From assembly GCA_020744425.1 (NCBI GenBank), contig JAGMUV010000002.1, positions 372,001 through 436,000 on the forward strand: DNA of 64,000 nt. The letters are read 5' to 3'. Source of the DNA: Dactylonectria macrodidyma. Its lineage: Eukaryota; Ascomycota; Sordariomycetes; Hypocreales; Nectriaceae. The translations under genes and the position numbers were made by a program. This document shows, piece after piece, positions 1 through 11,230 of the stretch (positions are counted from its first letter, which is position 1; each line of letters begins with the position of its first letter). The notes under the pieces were generated by a model. The model made no database searches and was not told the origin of the DNA. It saw only the letters and a program-made list of their open reading frames with translations.

Positions 1-2
1 AC

Positions 3-785
3 GGCACAGGACCTCAAGTGCTGGGCAACACGAACGCCCCAATTGCCATAACGCACTCGGCCATCATCTACTGCCTCCGTGGCCTCATCTCATCCTCCAT
101 CCCTCTTAACCAAGGCTGCCTCACCCCTATCGACATCAAGATCCCAGCCGGCACCATCCTCAACCCCAGCGCAGGCCTCGCTGTCGTCGGCGGCAACGTC
201 CTCACATCGCAGCGCGTCACCGACGTCGTCCTCAAGGCCTTCCGAGCCTGTGCGGCCAGCCAAGGCTGCTGCAACAACCTGACCTTTGGAGCTGGTGGAA
301 AGGATCCCATCACAGGAGAGCATAAAGACGGCTTCGGCTACTACGAGACCATTGCCGGCGGAGCAGGCGCTGGGCCAACGTGGGCTGGCCAGAGCGGTGT
401 TCACACGCACATGACCAACACGCGCATCACGGATCCTGAAGTCTTTGAGAAGCGATATCCCTGTATTCTGCGCCGCTTTGAGCTGAGAAAGGACTCGGGA
501 GGTAAGGGAAAGAACAACGGCGGCGACGGAACCATTCGAGAGATTGAGTTCCGAGTCCCCGTGCAGTGCTCCATCCTTAGCGAGCGAAGAAGCCGTCAGC
601 CCTACGGAATGGAGGGCGGTGGCGATGGCAAGGCCGGCCTGAACAAGGTCATCATCGATGATAAGATGACGGGGGGGAAGAGAGTCGTCAACTTGGGTGC
701 AAAGGCCACGACCAAGCTTCTTCCGGGAGAGAGAGTTATTGTAGAGTCACCTGGTGGTGGTGCATGGGGACAGGAGGAAGAGTGA
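3..785 (+). CDS. OXP1: 5-oxoprolinase, C-terminal part (5' end outside window)
   Basis: The reading frame is open from base 3, so the gene enters from the left edge and only about the last 260 residues are visible. They match the hydantoinase-B-like half of ATP-dependent 5-oxoprolinase, which opens 5-oxo-L-proline to glutamate in the gamma-glutamyl cycle in the cytosol. Visible family features are the GNTNAP stretch, the [14 protein letters not shown] segment, the [13 protein letters not shown] segment and the glycine-rich end SPGGGAWG just before the stop. The full enzyme is normally about 1,280 residues. A prokaryote-type hydantoinase B subunit is the alternative, but the eukaryotic single-chain enzyme is far likelier in a fungal genome. 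No intron is seen in the visible part. Confidence 0.9.
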   Translation, partial: GTGPQVLGNTNAPIAITHSAIIYCLRGLISSSIPLNQGCLTPIDIKIPAGTILNPSAGLAVVGGNVLTSQRVTDVVLKAFRACAASQGCCNNLTFGAGGKDPITGEHKDGFGYYETIAGGAGAGPTWAGQSGVHTHMTNTRITDPEVFEKRYPCILRRFELRKDSGGKGKNNGGDGTIREIEFRVPVQCSILSERRSRQPYGMEGGGDGKAGLNKVIIDDKMTGGKRVVNLGAKATTKLLPGERVIVESPGGGAWGQEEE

Positions 786-934
786 AATTGTAACATTAGA
801 AACAGAATGACTTAGAGTTCGTATTATTCATTGCATCTTTCACGTGGATTTTCTTAAGGCCGTGAGGTTCCGTTTTGGGGGTGGCATGTCCGTAGTGTGA
901 TGTGGTATCGTTGCTAAGATTAGCAGCTACATCG

Positions 935-1330
935 TCACCTTTCCCGGGATGACATTTTCCCAATCACCGCTGCCCAATCCAACACGGTAAACAGCAAATC
1001 TAAAACCGTTATTCCGTCTAATCCCTTGCCCATGATCCATCTGTTAGCTCGAAGCCCAGTCGAAAAGTTCATAAACGCCTGCGAGAAATTGGCGAGGCCG
1101 AGAACTAGCAGCGTCATTGTATCCAGCGGAGCGTCTCCTTCCGCAGACCCCGTCGAGAAATATTTAGACGGCCAGATCAAGTTGTAAAGCCTGACAAAGG
1201 ACAACAGAGCGAGGGAGCTGTTCATGGCACCGAGGTAGCCCATGATGTCGTGATGCCACAGATCCCCTTCCGCCAACCTGCTAACAGTGACATCGCTGCT
1301 TTGCTTGCGTTTTGAGAGCCTGCGCATCAT
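935..1330 (-). CDS. Small predicted membrane protein, function unknown (5' end unresolved)
   Basis: A 131-residue frame with hydrophobic stretches around residues 33-52 and 70-88 and a basic N-terminus. I do not recognise a family. The true start may lie further upstream: on the minus strand near 1434 there is an ATG followed four codons later by a GTGAGT donor, and acceptor-like CAGs occur near 1321 and 1368, but none of these joins keeps the frame cleanly. The first in-frame Met of the visible exon is therefore given as the start. It lies downstream of the convergent 5-oxoprolinase gene. It could be an orphan gene, and the evidence is only length, codon texture and membrane-like segments. 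Confidence 0.45.
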   Translation of the reverse strand: MMRRLSKRKQSSDVTVSRLAEGDLWHHDIMGYLGAMNSSLALLSFVRLYNLIWPSKYFSTGSAEGDAPLDTMTLLVLGLANFSQAFMNFSTGLRANRWIMGKGLDGITVLDLLFTVLDWAAVIGKMSSRER

Positions 1331-2265
1331 GGCCGGTTGGCGAAAGCAAAAACAAATGAAGGCGCTGTTTAGATGTTGGCATGGAAACTCTACGGTCTTG
1401 GGAGACGACCACGTTTAACTCACCTGGTGAGCCATAGCTAAAAAGACAAGCCCGTAGTGTCAGCGTGAAAGCACGTCTAGATTAATGTGGAATACGAAAT
1501 GATAAAACTAACCCCATTCCCAGTATATAAGATCTTCAGACCCTTCGAATCAGAGAGAGAGGCAAACATGCTGGGCGGTTCTGGGTCGAAATTTCGAAGC
1601 AATGCATCGCCCTGTCAATGCACAATCCGTAGTCAATAGACTTTTGCATGAATCTTCATTTAAAAAAGCCTCAGTCTCCTTAGCATCAATATTTACCTCG
1701 GCATACCCCTCAATTAACCCATTTTCACATCTCACGTTAGATTTATACGCATTGGGTGTGGTCGTCGATCCTTGTCCGTGTTCCTGTCTACGCCGGGCCA
1801 CAAACCCTCAAGTAAGACCAACCACCCAAACAAGTATCTACTTTATCAGTAGGCCTTCCTTTTAAAATAGTGTTTATTACGACTTTTCTATCGCGTACCG
1901 TACCTGTGATTATTACCCTGTACTAAACAACCTTTTGGAGAGTTGGCCAAGGGATGGGATTCACAGCGCATTCCGTACAAGACTTAAGGAATGTCACTTG
2001 CTACAGACACTATGATCCCGATCTCAGTTGGCTTATTCCCATTCATACTTCAACAACTCTCCGCCATCATCAATATAGTGATTCATCAGCATGTTCGGAG
2101 AAGCCAACTTCCCCTCATTCTCTATCGGAGATAAGCTCTTAACCCCGATGGAGGACAAGCTCAAAACCGTGATGTCATGACCATCAACTTCTTCATGAAT
2201 CCTCCTCCACCGTCAACAACGAATCCCTACATCGAACCACTGTATCCTATCACCAAGTCACCATC
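1331..2265. other. Intergenic region, no gene seen
   Basis: Only short overlapping frames without codon texture or family resemblance are present. It includes the probable promoter of the short-chain dehydrogenase starting at 2266 and possibly a short 5' exon of the membrane protein gene on the other strand. Confidence 0.6.
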
Positions 2266-3158
2266 ATGGCCCAATCATTCGCTTCGGGAGGCATTGCCGT
2301 CATTACAGGCGGAGCGTCAGGCATTGGACTCTCCCTCGCAAAGAAATGCCACGGGTACGGCATGCGCGTCGTCATTGCTGATTGGAACAGTGATGCTCTC
2401 GATGCTGCCGCTAAATCTCTTGGTGATGGTGTCACTCCGTTTAAGATGGACGTTTCCCAGAAAGAGGACTGGGAATCGCTCAAGGCAACGGTGCAGAAAA
2501 ACTACGAAGGTAAGCCTCTTCCTTTCCTTGAAACGACGGATCATTAACACGATACCTAGGACGAGTCAATATCTTGGCCCTGAATGCTGGCATCGGTCGC
2601 AAGTCACCGTGGGAAGATGCATCAGTATTCCAAGAAGTCTTCAGCGTTAACCTGATGGGTGTCGTGAACGGCATCGCTGCCATATTGCCATTGGTAGAGC
2701 AAACAGCTTCCAGTGGCAGCAACTCCTCCATCGTCATCACTGGATCCAAGCAAGGCATCACCAACCCTCCAGGCAATCCCGCATACAATGCTTCTAAGGC
2801 TGCCGTCAAGTCGATTGCCGAGCACCTCAGCTGGGATTTGCGAAACAAGGACAAACTATCGGTTCATCTTCTCGTCCCTGGATGGACGTTTACTGGAATG
2901 ACGGGCGGCTCTGCCAATGTAGAAGCAAAGCCCGACGGCGCTTGGTGGCCAGACCAGGTCGTCGACTTCTTGGAGAAAAAGATCCAAGAGGGGCAATTCT
3001 GGGCTATTTGCCCTGACAATGACGTGACGGAATCACTGGATAAGAAGCGAATGCTGTGGACAGCGAACGATATGGTACAAGGACGACCCCCACTAACCCG
3101 GTGGAGGGAGGACTGGAAGGACAAGGCAAAGGAGTCGATCGACGCTATGGATGTATAA
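2266..3158 (+). CDS. Short-chain dehydrogenase/reductase (classical SDR), 2 exons
   Basis: Exons 2266-2509 and 2560-3158, with a 50-bp GTAAGC...TAG intron, give 280 residues. It is a Rossmann-fold NAD(P)(H)-dependent oxidoreductase of the classical SDR family. The cofactor motif TGGASGIG is near residue 14, followed by ALNAG near residue 87, the catalytic serine in ITGSKQG, and the catalytic YNASK tetrad element. An acidic residue after beta-2 (VVIADWN) suggests NAD rather than NADP preference, by family rule. The C-terminus (about 50 residues, Trp-rich) is the substrate-specifying part and gives no clear substrate. There is no signal peptide or membrane helix, so it is probably cytosolic. 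Alternatives within the SDR superfamily cannot be separated from sequence alone. Confidence 0.92.
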
Positions 3159-3257
3159 GTATGAGGGGCACGAGGCCATCATGTATTTGCCAAGTGCATG
3201 AACAGTGCTTGCGTATATCAGTAGCAGAGTTCCAAGGACCTACAGAATGGAAATCTC

Positions 3258-6224
3258 TCATCGAATCGCCTCCCACTCCGCGGTCAAAGCCTTTGACAGA
3301 GCGAGTAGTTGTTGAGTGTCCTGCCATGTATCGCCTGTACTATGGAAGTCAGCAACACTAATACCCTTCGACGCCTTTGAGGCCGCATCGATACGAGCCT
3401 GCGCAGCATTCGCCCCAGCCGCAGTCAGATATCCATGTCCAACCGCCGAATTACCAAATCTCTGTCCATAATCCGGCGAAGCCGCTTCTGCCACGGATCC
3501 GCCAATGCCCATGATGGTTGCGTTGGTGTTTGCATTCAGCTGCTGCATCAGATTAATCGCCGCCATCTGGTTCTGTTGGTTCAGCACGTTCAAGGCCTGC
3601 TGCTGCTTGTCTGCTTGCTGCTGGCACCGCACATCCATGGCCTTCATCCGCGCGTGACAGTCACTTCTAGCAGCCCAATACCTGGAGAACTGGAGGAAGT
3701 CACCCTTTTGGCATGCTGCACTGAGCTCGTCCCGCGCTCTTCTGGTCTGCGTGTTGCATCTGCAGCCATCTGGAAGCGAATTCCACACGCTCTCAGTCAA
3801 GTCTTCGCCCACGAACGATTCCAACGGGGTGTCTTTGACATAGTGCTCAAAGCATTCCTGACAGATACGGATTCCGGTGCCGCCTTCGTCGCCCACTGCG
3901 TAGAACTTATTCCCGTACCACTTGCGCTTGTTGATGGGCTTCAATGCACGCAATCCAGAGTTGCATGGCGGCGGCCAAGAAGCAATTGCCTTTGCCACAT
4001 GCTTGAGGCCATAGAAGTTTCCGTGACAATCATAACCCTGATGCAACCAGTTTCTTAGCATTGCTCCTCGCCAAACAAGAGTGTTTTCAAAGTTGGCCGC
4101 ATCGCTCATGTCTGCGGTGAGATCTTGAGCCTGTGCCAGGTAGCACATGCGAACAACTCCAGGGCGCAACGGTCTTGTGATGGGCGAGAAAAGATGGCCT
4201 GCTCCGAGAAGCTCGGCGGTTGAACAGTAGCAGAATGGGCAAACTTCGATCGAGGGAAACTCGGCAAAGCAGTACCACCGGGTCGTCTCGTCCTGGCCTT
4301 GTAGCGTTTCCTCATCGACGCCTTCAAGTCCATGGCATTTCGGCAGAGTCTCACGCCCGACCAGACAGCGTCGCCAGACTTCATCATCGCAAGCTCGGGC
4401 GGCAGCTTTCATAGCAAATGTCTCTGGGACACCTGCAATGTCACATGAAGCAGTACCGTAATACTGCTCCTCGAGTTGAGTGTAGACGTTGAAGAATGGC
4501 TCCATGCTCGTCCCGAGGATCTTGTCCCAGAAGCAAGCCTGGCATATAACTCCAGACTTGCCGTTGGGAGGTTCGAATGAGAAAAAGGGCCCGCTGGAGC
4601 CTTGTTGGGCAATCATGTTTCCCTTTCCGGGACAGAATGGCAGAGCATTTCTTTGCTTCACCTTAGATGAAAAGCGACTGAAATCGGGTTGTTGAGATTC
4701 CAGGTCAGCAATTAGCACGCGGAAAGTGTATCCTCGAGCCCCAATGTCACAATACCAATTCGTGTCTGGGTTCTTTAAAACCATGTCTCGTTCAAATAGA
4801 GTGCTGCGGATGAACCACTCATAACATGTCTTGCAGCATCCAAACCCGTCGCCTCTTTTTGACTCATAATACTCGACAGGCTCTTCTTGAAGAGCGCCTT
4901 CGCAGGCTGGCAGAGCCGAGGCAAAGTTTGCAAACTGCAGCAGAGGCATAACCGTCCCACTGGGAACGCACTGTCGGTAGAAAATCTGCCGGACGGTAGG
5001 CAGTGCAAAGTCGCAATACATCTTTTCGAAGCCAGCTTGTGGCGCCTCCGGGTGAGACTCGGTTCTCTTGCGAGGTTCGAAAAGGCTCGCGAGGTTTTGG
5101 TAGGGCGCAACATATCCTGAGAAGCATGCAGTACATACGGCGAAGCTATCCCTGTCCAAGCCTGGCTGAATCTGTGCAAGGATATGAGGTTGGAAGACGT
5201 GAAACTGAATTAGATCGACAGATGCAATTTCATGTCGAGGGCAGCTTTGAACTGCCGCCAACAACGAAACGGGTAGTGGTGGAGCATGACTAGGTGCAAC
5301 TGGGCTCGAAGTTGGCGCTTGAGATACCTCACGGCTATTTGCATTCATAGCTGGATTCGCAGATGCTGGTGGCTGCACCGGTGGAGAGGATACAGTAGAA
5401 GTCACATTGGGTCGACTGGCCTGGTTCACTGGTGGTGGCGGAGGCGGTGATGCTTGATGCTGAGCAGTTGGTGGTGCAGCGGCCTGGTGAGTGGCATCTG
5501 GGAGTGCTTGAGATAGCGAACTCATGTTGTAAGGCTGACTCGGTGGCGGCGGAGGAGACATTGGCGGATTATTGCTGTGAGTTGGTGGCTGGCTCGGACG
5601 CTGATGTGACTGCTGGTAAGTGTGTTGTGAAGATGGTGCTGGTGGTGCTGATGAAGTTTGTTGGTGATATTGCTGCTGCTGAGGGTGTTGCAGAGGAGAT
5701 GCTATGGGTGGTGCTGATGCTGGTGGCGTTGGAGTTTGCTGGTAGCCCATGCTTTGTTGCTGAGGATGAGTCCCGTATTGGGCATTTTGATAGCCACCAT
5801 GAGAATACGCCTGTTGTCCATAACTATTGTTTGTCTGTTGATAGCCCTGCGGTGGCTGTGGCGCCTGTTGCGCTGGCTGATATCCCTGAGCTGGGACCTG
5901 AGGCGCATAGCTTTGTTGTGACTGCTGACGGCCTTGTTGTGATTGATATTGTCCATGCTGCGGTTGATGTTGCCCTAGCTGCGGTTGTTGGTATCCTTGT
6001 TGTGGTTGCTGGTAGCCCTGGTGCCCTTGGTGAGGTTGTTGATATCCTTGATGAAGTTGATAGCCAGGTTGAGGGGTTTGTTGATGGCTTCCCTGCTGCT
6101 GCTGCTGCTGTTGTTGTTGTTGTTGTTGTTGCTGCTGCTGCTGCTGCTTATACTGCCCATACATGCCCTGAGCATCCTGAACGGCGCCTTTAACCTGGGT
6201 CTTTGCCTTTTTGAAAAAGTCCAT
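3258..6224 (-). CDS. Gln-rich, Cys-module protein of unknown function (about 988 aa)
   Basis: A single long minus-strand exon. The frame is open from 6281, but the Met at 6224 (MDFFKKAKTQVKGAVQDAQG) starts a natural amphipathic N-terminus and is preferred. The N-terminal third is low complexity: an 18-glutamine run, then Gln/Tyr/Gly-Pro-rich repeats of the YQQPQQGYQ type and Pro/Ser-rich linkers. The C-terminal two thirds are folded-looking and cysteine-rich. At least five CxxC pairs followed by an aromatic residue recur (CTACF, CKTCY, CQACF, CPFCY, CQECF), each in a similar setting, which suggests repeated zinc-binding or disulfide modules. A helical Gln/Ala-rich tail follows. I know no function. 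The prion-like N-terminus suggests a scaffold or condensate role, which is inference. Confidence 0.85.
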   Translation of the reverse strand: MDFFKKAKTQVKGAVQDAQGMYGQYKQQQQQQQQQQQQQQQQQQGSHQQTPQPGYQLHQGYQQPHQGHQGYQQPQQGYQQPQLGQHQPQHGQYQSQQGRQQSQQSYAPQVPAQGYQPAQQAPQPPQGYQQTNNSYGQQAYSHGGYQNAQYGTHPQQQSMGYQQTPTPPASAPPIASPLQHPQQQQYHQQTSSAPPAPSSQHTYQQSHQRPSQPPTHSNNPPMSPPPPPSQPYNMSSLSQALPDATHQAAAPPTAQHQASPPPPPPVNQASRPNVTSTVSSPPVQPPASANPAMNANSREVSQAPTSSPVAPSHAPPLPVSLLAAVQSCPRHEIASVDLIQFHVFQPHILAQIQPGLDRDSFAVCTACFSGYVAPYQNLASLFEPRKRTESHPEAPQAGFEKMYCDFALPTVRQIFYRQCVPSGTVMPLLQFANFASALPACEGALQEEPVEYYESKRGDGFGCCKTCYEWFIRSTLFERDMVLKNPDTNWYCDIGARGYTFRVLIADLESQQPDFSRFSSKVKQRNALPFCPGKGNMIAQQGSSGPFFSFEPPNGKSGVICQACFWDKILGTSMEPFFNVYTQLEEQYYGTASCDIAGVPETFAMKAAARACDDEVWRRCLVGRETLPKCHGLEGVDEETLQGQDETTRWYCFAEFPSIEVCPFCYCSTAELLGAGHLFSPITRPLRPGVVRMCYLAQAQDLTADMSDAANFENTLVWRGAMLRNWLHQGYDCHGNFYGLKHVAKAIASWPPPCNSGLRALKPINKRKWYGNKFYAVGDEGGTGIRICQECFEHYVKDTPLESFVGEDLTESVWNSLPDGCRCNTQTRRARDELSAACQKGDFLQFSRYWAARSDCHARMKAMDVRCQQQADKQQQALNVLNQQNQMAAINLMQQLNANTNATIMGIGGSVAEAASPDYGQRFGNSAVGHGYLTAAGANAAQARIDAASKASKGISVADFHSTGDTWQDTQQLLALSKALTAEWEAIR
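6093..6146 (-). repeat. CAG/CAA trinucleotide run encoding 18 glutamines
   Basis: An interrupted CTG/TTG run on the plus strand, read as CAG and CAA on the coding strand. The mixed codons make the tract less prone to slippage than a pure CAG run. It lies just after the N-terminal amphipathic segment of the Gln-rich protein. Confidence 0.95.
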
Positions 6225-6281
6225 ATTTGAAAAGATGGCGTACGCCACGAAGCCGCGAGAGATGCCGTGTCTTGTCTCCAA

Positions 6282-7198
6282 TTATCTCGGGACGGCCACC
6301 ATTTTTTGTATCAGATGCAGCTGATCGGTAGAGCCGGGTGGAGGATCCAGCCTCGAGATCTCGTGGCTGAAAATAGCCTAGAAATAGACTACGGCTAGAC
6401 CCAAGTGGACTGCGGGCTGTGGGCTCATTTTCCCTTTGCAACAGCTAAGGCGTACTGGCCGTACCGATCCACTGATTTGCTTTTTTAGCCATTATGATAC
6501 GCTGAATATTGGATACATCATTTATCACTAAAATTGGGTTAGGATAGAAGTCTCCTCACTATCTCAGAGTACTAATCGCAACATCGCGCTCACAGCTGGC
6601 AAGCAGTATTCGCCACTAGAAATGGTACCACTTTTGTTCTTCTGATAGAGACAGGATAGTGGAGAATAAAGTGGATCGGTACGACCAGTATGCCTTAGCT
6701 GTTGCGAAGGGATTGGGTCTTGTCGCTCAATGGTTGGCAGAGATATAGCGCCACAACTGAGCTATTGACGCTAGCTTGAAAATTAAACAGGCGAGCCCGC
6801 ACAGGGTTCCATCAGCTAGTCCTAAAAGCCGCAAGTAAACCCCCATTGATAAGGTCGAGAATTTATGTTTACATAATCCATTGTAGGGTAGGTTGGATCA
6901 ATGATTTGAAGCCTTCATGCAGTGGTTGATAAGAAACTTATGCCATCTCCAAAGAGCAGGAAAAGCTTGATCTTTCGTAAAGTTGTAAATATTGGGTGTT
7001 GGACAGCTACAATTGTGAAGAGAAAGAATGCAAAAGAAAGAGAGAAAAAGAGGGCTTTTTTTTGCATCTGTGCTCGCAACTCGCCTACCATGAAATAGAT
7101 CACAAGTCAAGATACTAAAAAACAAGAGGTTACTCTGATGGTATACTTTATATTCTACATACTGAACCGTGTACCTGCACAAGCACGGAATTTTCTGT
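6282..7198. other. Intergenic region, no gene seen
   Basis: About 0.9 kb between the Gln-rich protein (promoter side) and the 3' end of the Zn2Cys6 factor gene. Short frames on both strands lack coding texture. The part around 6900-7190 is A/T-rich and probably holds the 3' UTR of the Zn2Cys6 gene. Confidence 0.6.
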
Positions 7199-8754
7199 TT
7201 ATGTTCCAACCGGTGTATGGGTTACTACCTGGAGGCACCTATACGGCTGAAACATACCTTGCATCTCATAAGTCACGCTATCATCTCGTGAATGTGCAAG
7301 CTCGTTGAACGATGGCCACTTTGGAGCCGCTGGTGGTTGATATGAGTTGTCTTCAAACATCTGGACTGCCCAGTCCATCACCGGCCACCAGTCCTTGGGC
7401 AGAAACTCCATGATGGCGGCAAATTCGCGGTCCGCTGTTCCATCAACCCACCACAGGACGCTGCTTCGTTTGACCAGCATAAAAAAGTAACCGACAATCG
7501 CCAAGGTTCTCGGGTCCTGGGCCTCCAGTAGCTCGACGAATCGTGGAGTAACCAAGGCCGGAAACTGAAGCAGTTTTGCCTGCGCCGCGTTGCCATAGAT
7601 ACAGTCGAGCTGCCAAACAGCTTGTCGGTAGGCTGTTATAATCTCCACGTCCTGCATTAAGTTGGGATCCATATCTTGAAGCAAGAAACTAAAAGTGCCG
7701 ATACCTTGGTGTAATGAGAACTGTGTCAGCACTCCAAATTGCAATCCTATGTTGGTGCCAATTCGGAGGGTTTGAAGTATCGGCCAGGTGTTGCCGAAGA
7801 AGCCTTTCGCAGACTGCCACGGGCGAAACCAGTGGAGAGGTAACCGGGGTTTTTCTTCAGGGTGAAGATACTGCTGATTTGTGCTCGTGTGAAATAAGAT
7901 GAAGGCGCAAGACGCAACCATGGCCGCGGCATTGTCCTCGCTCAAGCCCTTGCTTGAAAGCTCCTTGTGGGAACAAATGGCTCGCGCCATGTACTTGTGC
8001 GAGGCTTCGCGAACGCCCCAGTCACGATTTCCGAGGCGCCTGAGATGGAATGCCGAAAAGCCGAGAAGCGAATCCATGACGAGCGGTGATTGCATGGCCA
8101 TGTCCAAAGTCCAGATGGACCAGGATGCTTGGTGGTGGGATGATCGGGTAATCATTTCTTGGTAGTGGGAAAGAAGACGAAGCTCGATGAGTCGATCGGG
8201 AGGAGTGTTGATGGTTACTGGGGCATTGAAGCAGTATGCTAGGATTTTTGGTAGGTCAGGCGGCGATGACGCGTAGAGGGAAGATGTTATTGCTGAGCTT
8301 GACTCTCGCTCTTTTCGCTCGCAGGTTTTTCGACGGACAGCAGGGACAGAGGCATCTTCGGGAGAATTTCGACGAAGAGGGGTGATCAAAATGCGCTGCT
8401 TGGGTTCGTTGATGTGAGGAGGGCGGACAGCTTCGAAGTAGTCGCAACTGATTTCCTTTCTGATGCAGTTCGCACATGCTGGTTGGACTTCATCGCACTA
8501 GACGGGACAAGAGATTCGGTCAATGTGCGTCCAACAGCTACTAAGAAACCCAGAGATTACCAGGGACAACCAACCTTTATACGACTCGATTTACAAGGCC
8601 TGCATCCTCTTCGGGACTTGCGATGTACGCGCCGCACTCGGCCGGTAGACTCGGCACGTGCCGGTCCGGTAGTTGCGGCATTGAAACCGGCTGCGACGGC
8701 ATCAGAGTCGGCAGACTCGGAGGTTGAAGGCGGGGTGCTTCTGGCTGGTGGCAT
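7199..8754 (-). CDS. Zn(II)2Cys6 fungal transcription factor, 2 exons, 492 aa
   Basis: Exon 1 spans 8754-8575 and exon 2 spans 8497-7199, joined over a 77-bp GT-AG intron that falls inside the zinc cluster, a common position in this family. The joined frame gives the binuclear cluster C-x2-C-x6-C-x6-C-x2-C-x6-C (RGCRPCKSSRIKCDE...CANC...CDY). The rest is the helical fungal-specific regulatory region typical of Upc2-like or C6 factors, with no clear target. The start at 8754 is the first true ATG before the cluster; the frame is open further upstream only through a non-ATG codon. It is probably a nuclear DNA-binding regulator. The nearest possible target is the RTA1-like gene starting at 10342, on the same strand, but a link is only inferred from proximity. 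Confidence 0.93.
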
Positions 8755-8808
8755 GGGTGCAGAGGGAGAGCTGGTAAGTGGACAGACACAGGTCAATCTT
8801 CCAGCCAA

Positions 8809-9413
8809 GCAGGTCTATTTAGACGGGCATTTTAGACGACATGCACGGAGTCAAGACGCATTCCGATGGACCCGAAGTGCCCTGGATTCAGGGCTGATGT
8901 GATGACGAACGACGGTGGCTCAGCGCACCAAGCCTCTCAAACGTTCGGGAATGGTGTTGCAAATGTACTTGGTAGCCAACATGGGGTGACAAGGCTAACG
9001 TCGATCTTTGTCCAATCAACTGCTTCTCTGTACGAGCAGAGCGCGCTAAGCCTTGAAAAGTTGCCCCTAATCTCGGATTGTGTATTAAGTTGTGGATCTA
9101 TCTCGGTTGATGACTCGCGAACAGGCATGAGAGACAAGGGCCAGGGTTTGACATTGCTCCTGGACAGCACAATGTGGTTTGATCAGAAGTTGAAAGAATC
9201 ATTGTGAGAAAACCTTATTCCGTTATTGAACATTCTAAACTTTCTATCCGTGAATACAATTACAAACAAAAGAACCTGCAGTCTAGCTAATCCAAATACG
9301 CGGATTCGCATCCGTTATAATTCTGCGAGTCGGCACCTCGGACAACAAAACGACTCCGCCCAGCGTCTAGAGAGCTCACCTTCTCTGACAAGTCTCATGC
9401 ACCCTCGGCAAGA
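8809..9413. other. Intergenic region, no gene seen
   Basis: Upstream region of the Zn2Cys6 gene and 3' flank of the RTA1-like gene. One open frame at 8866-9207 has no recognisable features and is not supported. Confidence 0.55.
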
Positions 9414-10342
9414 TTAAGGACGTCGACTTTGACCTAAGCCTTCCAGCTGCATCTCCGAATCCGAGCTACTCAAGCGTTCCTTGACTTTGGAGGTGAGAAC
9501 CTGTGATGGGTGAAAGACGTTGAACACAATAGCCACGACGGCCATCAGGACGATGTCGAATACGTAGATGAAGACTTCCTTGGACTGGAGATAGCCGTAG
9601 CGTCCCTGGATATACTCAATCAATCGGAAGACGGATCGCACCAGGATGAGCAAACTAGTCGAGTACAGCACCACGAGAAGCCTTCTCCACCGAACGGTAA
9701 TGGTCAAGCTTTTCTGGGTCGGGTCTTTGTTGATGCGGCGGTGAAAGATAAAGGTTGAGACCATGAAGAGGCTGAAGAAGACGATCTGCACAATGAGGCC
9801 GATAATGATGATGAGCTCGCCCCGGTCCGTCGCCTCTTTGGTGTCGGCGCTAGCCAGCATGGCGCCTCCGCCTCCCTGGGCAAAGAGGGAGATTATATCT
9901 CCGAGGAGGAAGCATTTGGTGAGCCAGCTCGGCCGGATGATGGAGAGCTTGTCGGCTTCAAGGAGTCGAATCATGCGGCCGAGGACCATATAGATGGACG
10001 CAGCGTAGAGCGTTGGCCCTAGGAGAAGGAGCAGAGCCTGGATAACATAGGGCCCCAGAGACCAGTCGGGGGTTTCTTGGGAACCTATGGCTCTTCCGAT
10101 GCAACCGATTGTCTCGGCTACGTAGTAATATGGTTAGAAGCCATGCGTAGATTGTTGATGAACGGGTGTAACTCACCAAGACAACCCACAATGAATGGGA
10201 TAAAGTACCAGTTCTTGGACCTGACGACTTGCCATGTCTGAAACAATGTTGATCCAGTGAAGATGACGATGAAGATGACGGCCGCCGCAAGGGACGGGTT
10301 ATAGTTATAAAGCGGATGATCTTTCTCGGAATCCGAAGACAT
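9414..10342 (-). CDS. RTA1-like seven-helix membrane protein, 2 exons, 289 aa
   Basis: Exon 1 is 10342-10177 and exon 2 is 10117-9414, with a 59-bp GTGAGT...TAG intron. The protein has seven hydrophobic segments. It shows the hallmarks of the fungal RTA1/lipid-translocating exporter family: the first helix followed by a GCLGAETIGCIGRA junction, the helix containing LLLLGPTLYAASIYMVLGRMI, and a D(I/V)ISLFAQGGGGAM stretch. Members (Rta1, Rsb1, Pug1 in yeast) act at the plasma membrane in sphingoid-base or haem/toxicant resistance. The substrate of this paralogue cannot be told. The short Ser/Glu-rich C-terminal tail is cytosolic in the family model. Confidence 0.93.
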
Positions 10343-11230
10343 GATGGAGTAGGCGGTAAGGGGCAGCAGGGAAGCTGTCCAGTCCAGGGAAGAGAGAAAT
10401 GAGCTGAGTAAAAGAGGTAATCGATGTAGGTGAATCGCTTGATGTGTCTGAATGCTTAGCAACCTGAATACCAAACAATTGAGCGCGGAGTTGCCATTGC
10501 TTAAATACCCAACTTGATCAACTTGATTCCATTCCCTGGATCTGAAGCAGGGGGCTGAGCGGGTCGCGATGTCAAAACGTCAGCGAATGAGGATGCGCCT
10601 AGTACGAGCGCTTCGGTGAGTGGGATTGTGCGTGCCACCTCACACAGCCCTCTTTTGGGACTGGCAAATGGGATTCAAGGCAGTACGGAAAACCGGTGGG
10701 TTGCGGGGGAAATGCGATGACGTTGCTTTTGAGCACCGCCTCGACGAGAAGGGAAATGGAATGCGAGCGTAAGCTAGAAGGAAGAAAATTACAGGAAAAA
10801 AATGGCAAGCAAAATAAAATGAACTGTTATTACCAAATTAATGTCACTGGAAATCAAGTCAAGGAGAGAATAAATGAATCACTGGCACAAGATGTATTTT
10901 TTAGCCGTAGTAAAACCCAAATCAAGCGCATATTCATAGAAGGAGGAGGCCCTCGTCCTGTCCTGCTGTACTATAGTGTACTATATATCCCACAGGTCAA
11001 AGCCCTAACAAGCTTAAAAACATTATGTAAATCTCGTCAAGGATTGTAAAGTCGTGAGACAACCCGACGAATGGGTGTGATCTCGCGTCGTGTGAAGAAG
11101 TGAAGAATAAGACCGTTCAAACCGTTTCCGTTCGTTGCCAATTACAACTCTCACCAAAACCAAAATCGTCCATCAGTCTTGAGACCACAACCGCCACTGA
11201 TGTCTCCTCATCCCGTCATACTGCTTTCCT
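10343..11230. other. Intergenic region, no gene seen
   Basis: This holds the promoter of the RTA1-like gene and the 3' flank of the repeat protein gene. The section around 10780-11050 is A-rich and has only a spurious frame. Confidence 0.55.

Noticed and set aside
5432..6193. 253-codon plus-strand frame opposite the Gln-rich protein
   Set aside because: It is the antisense of CAG/CAA and Pro codons, giving Val/Leu/Ala runs. The minus frame has a natural start and folded C-terminus.
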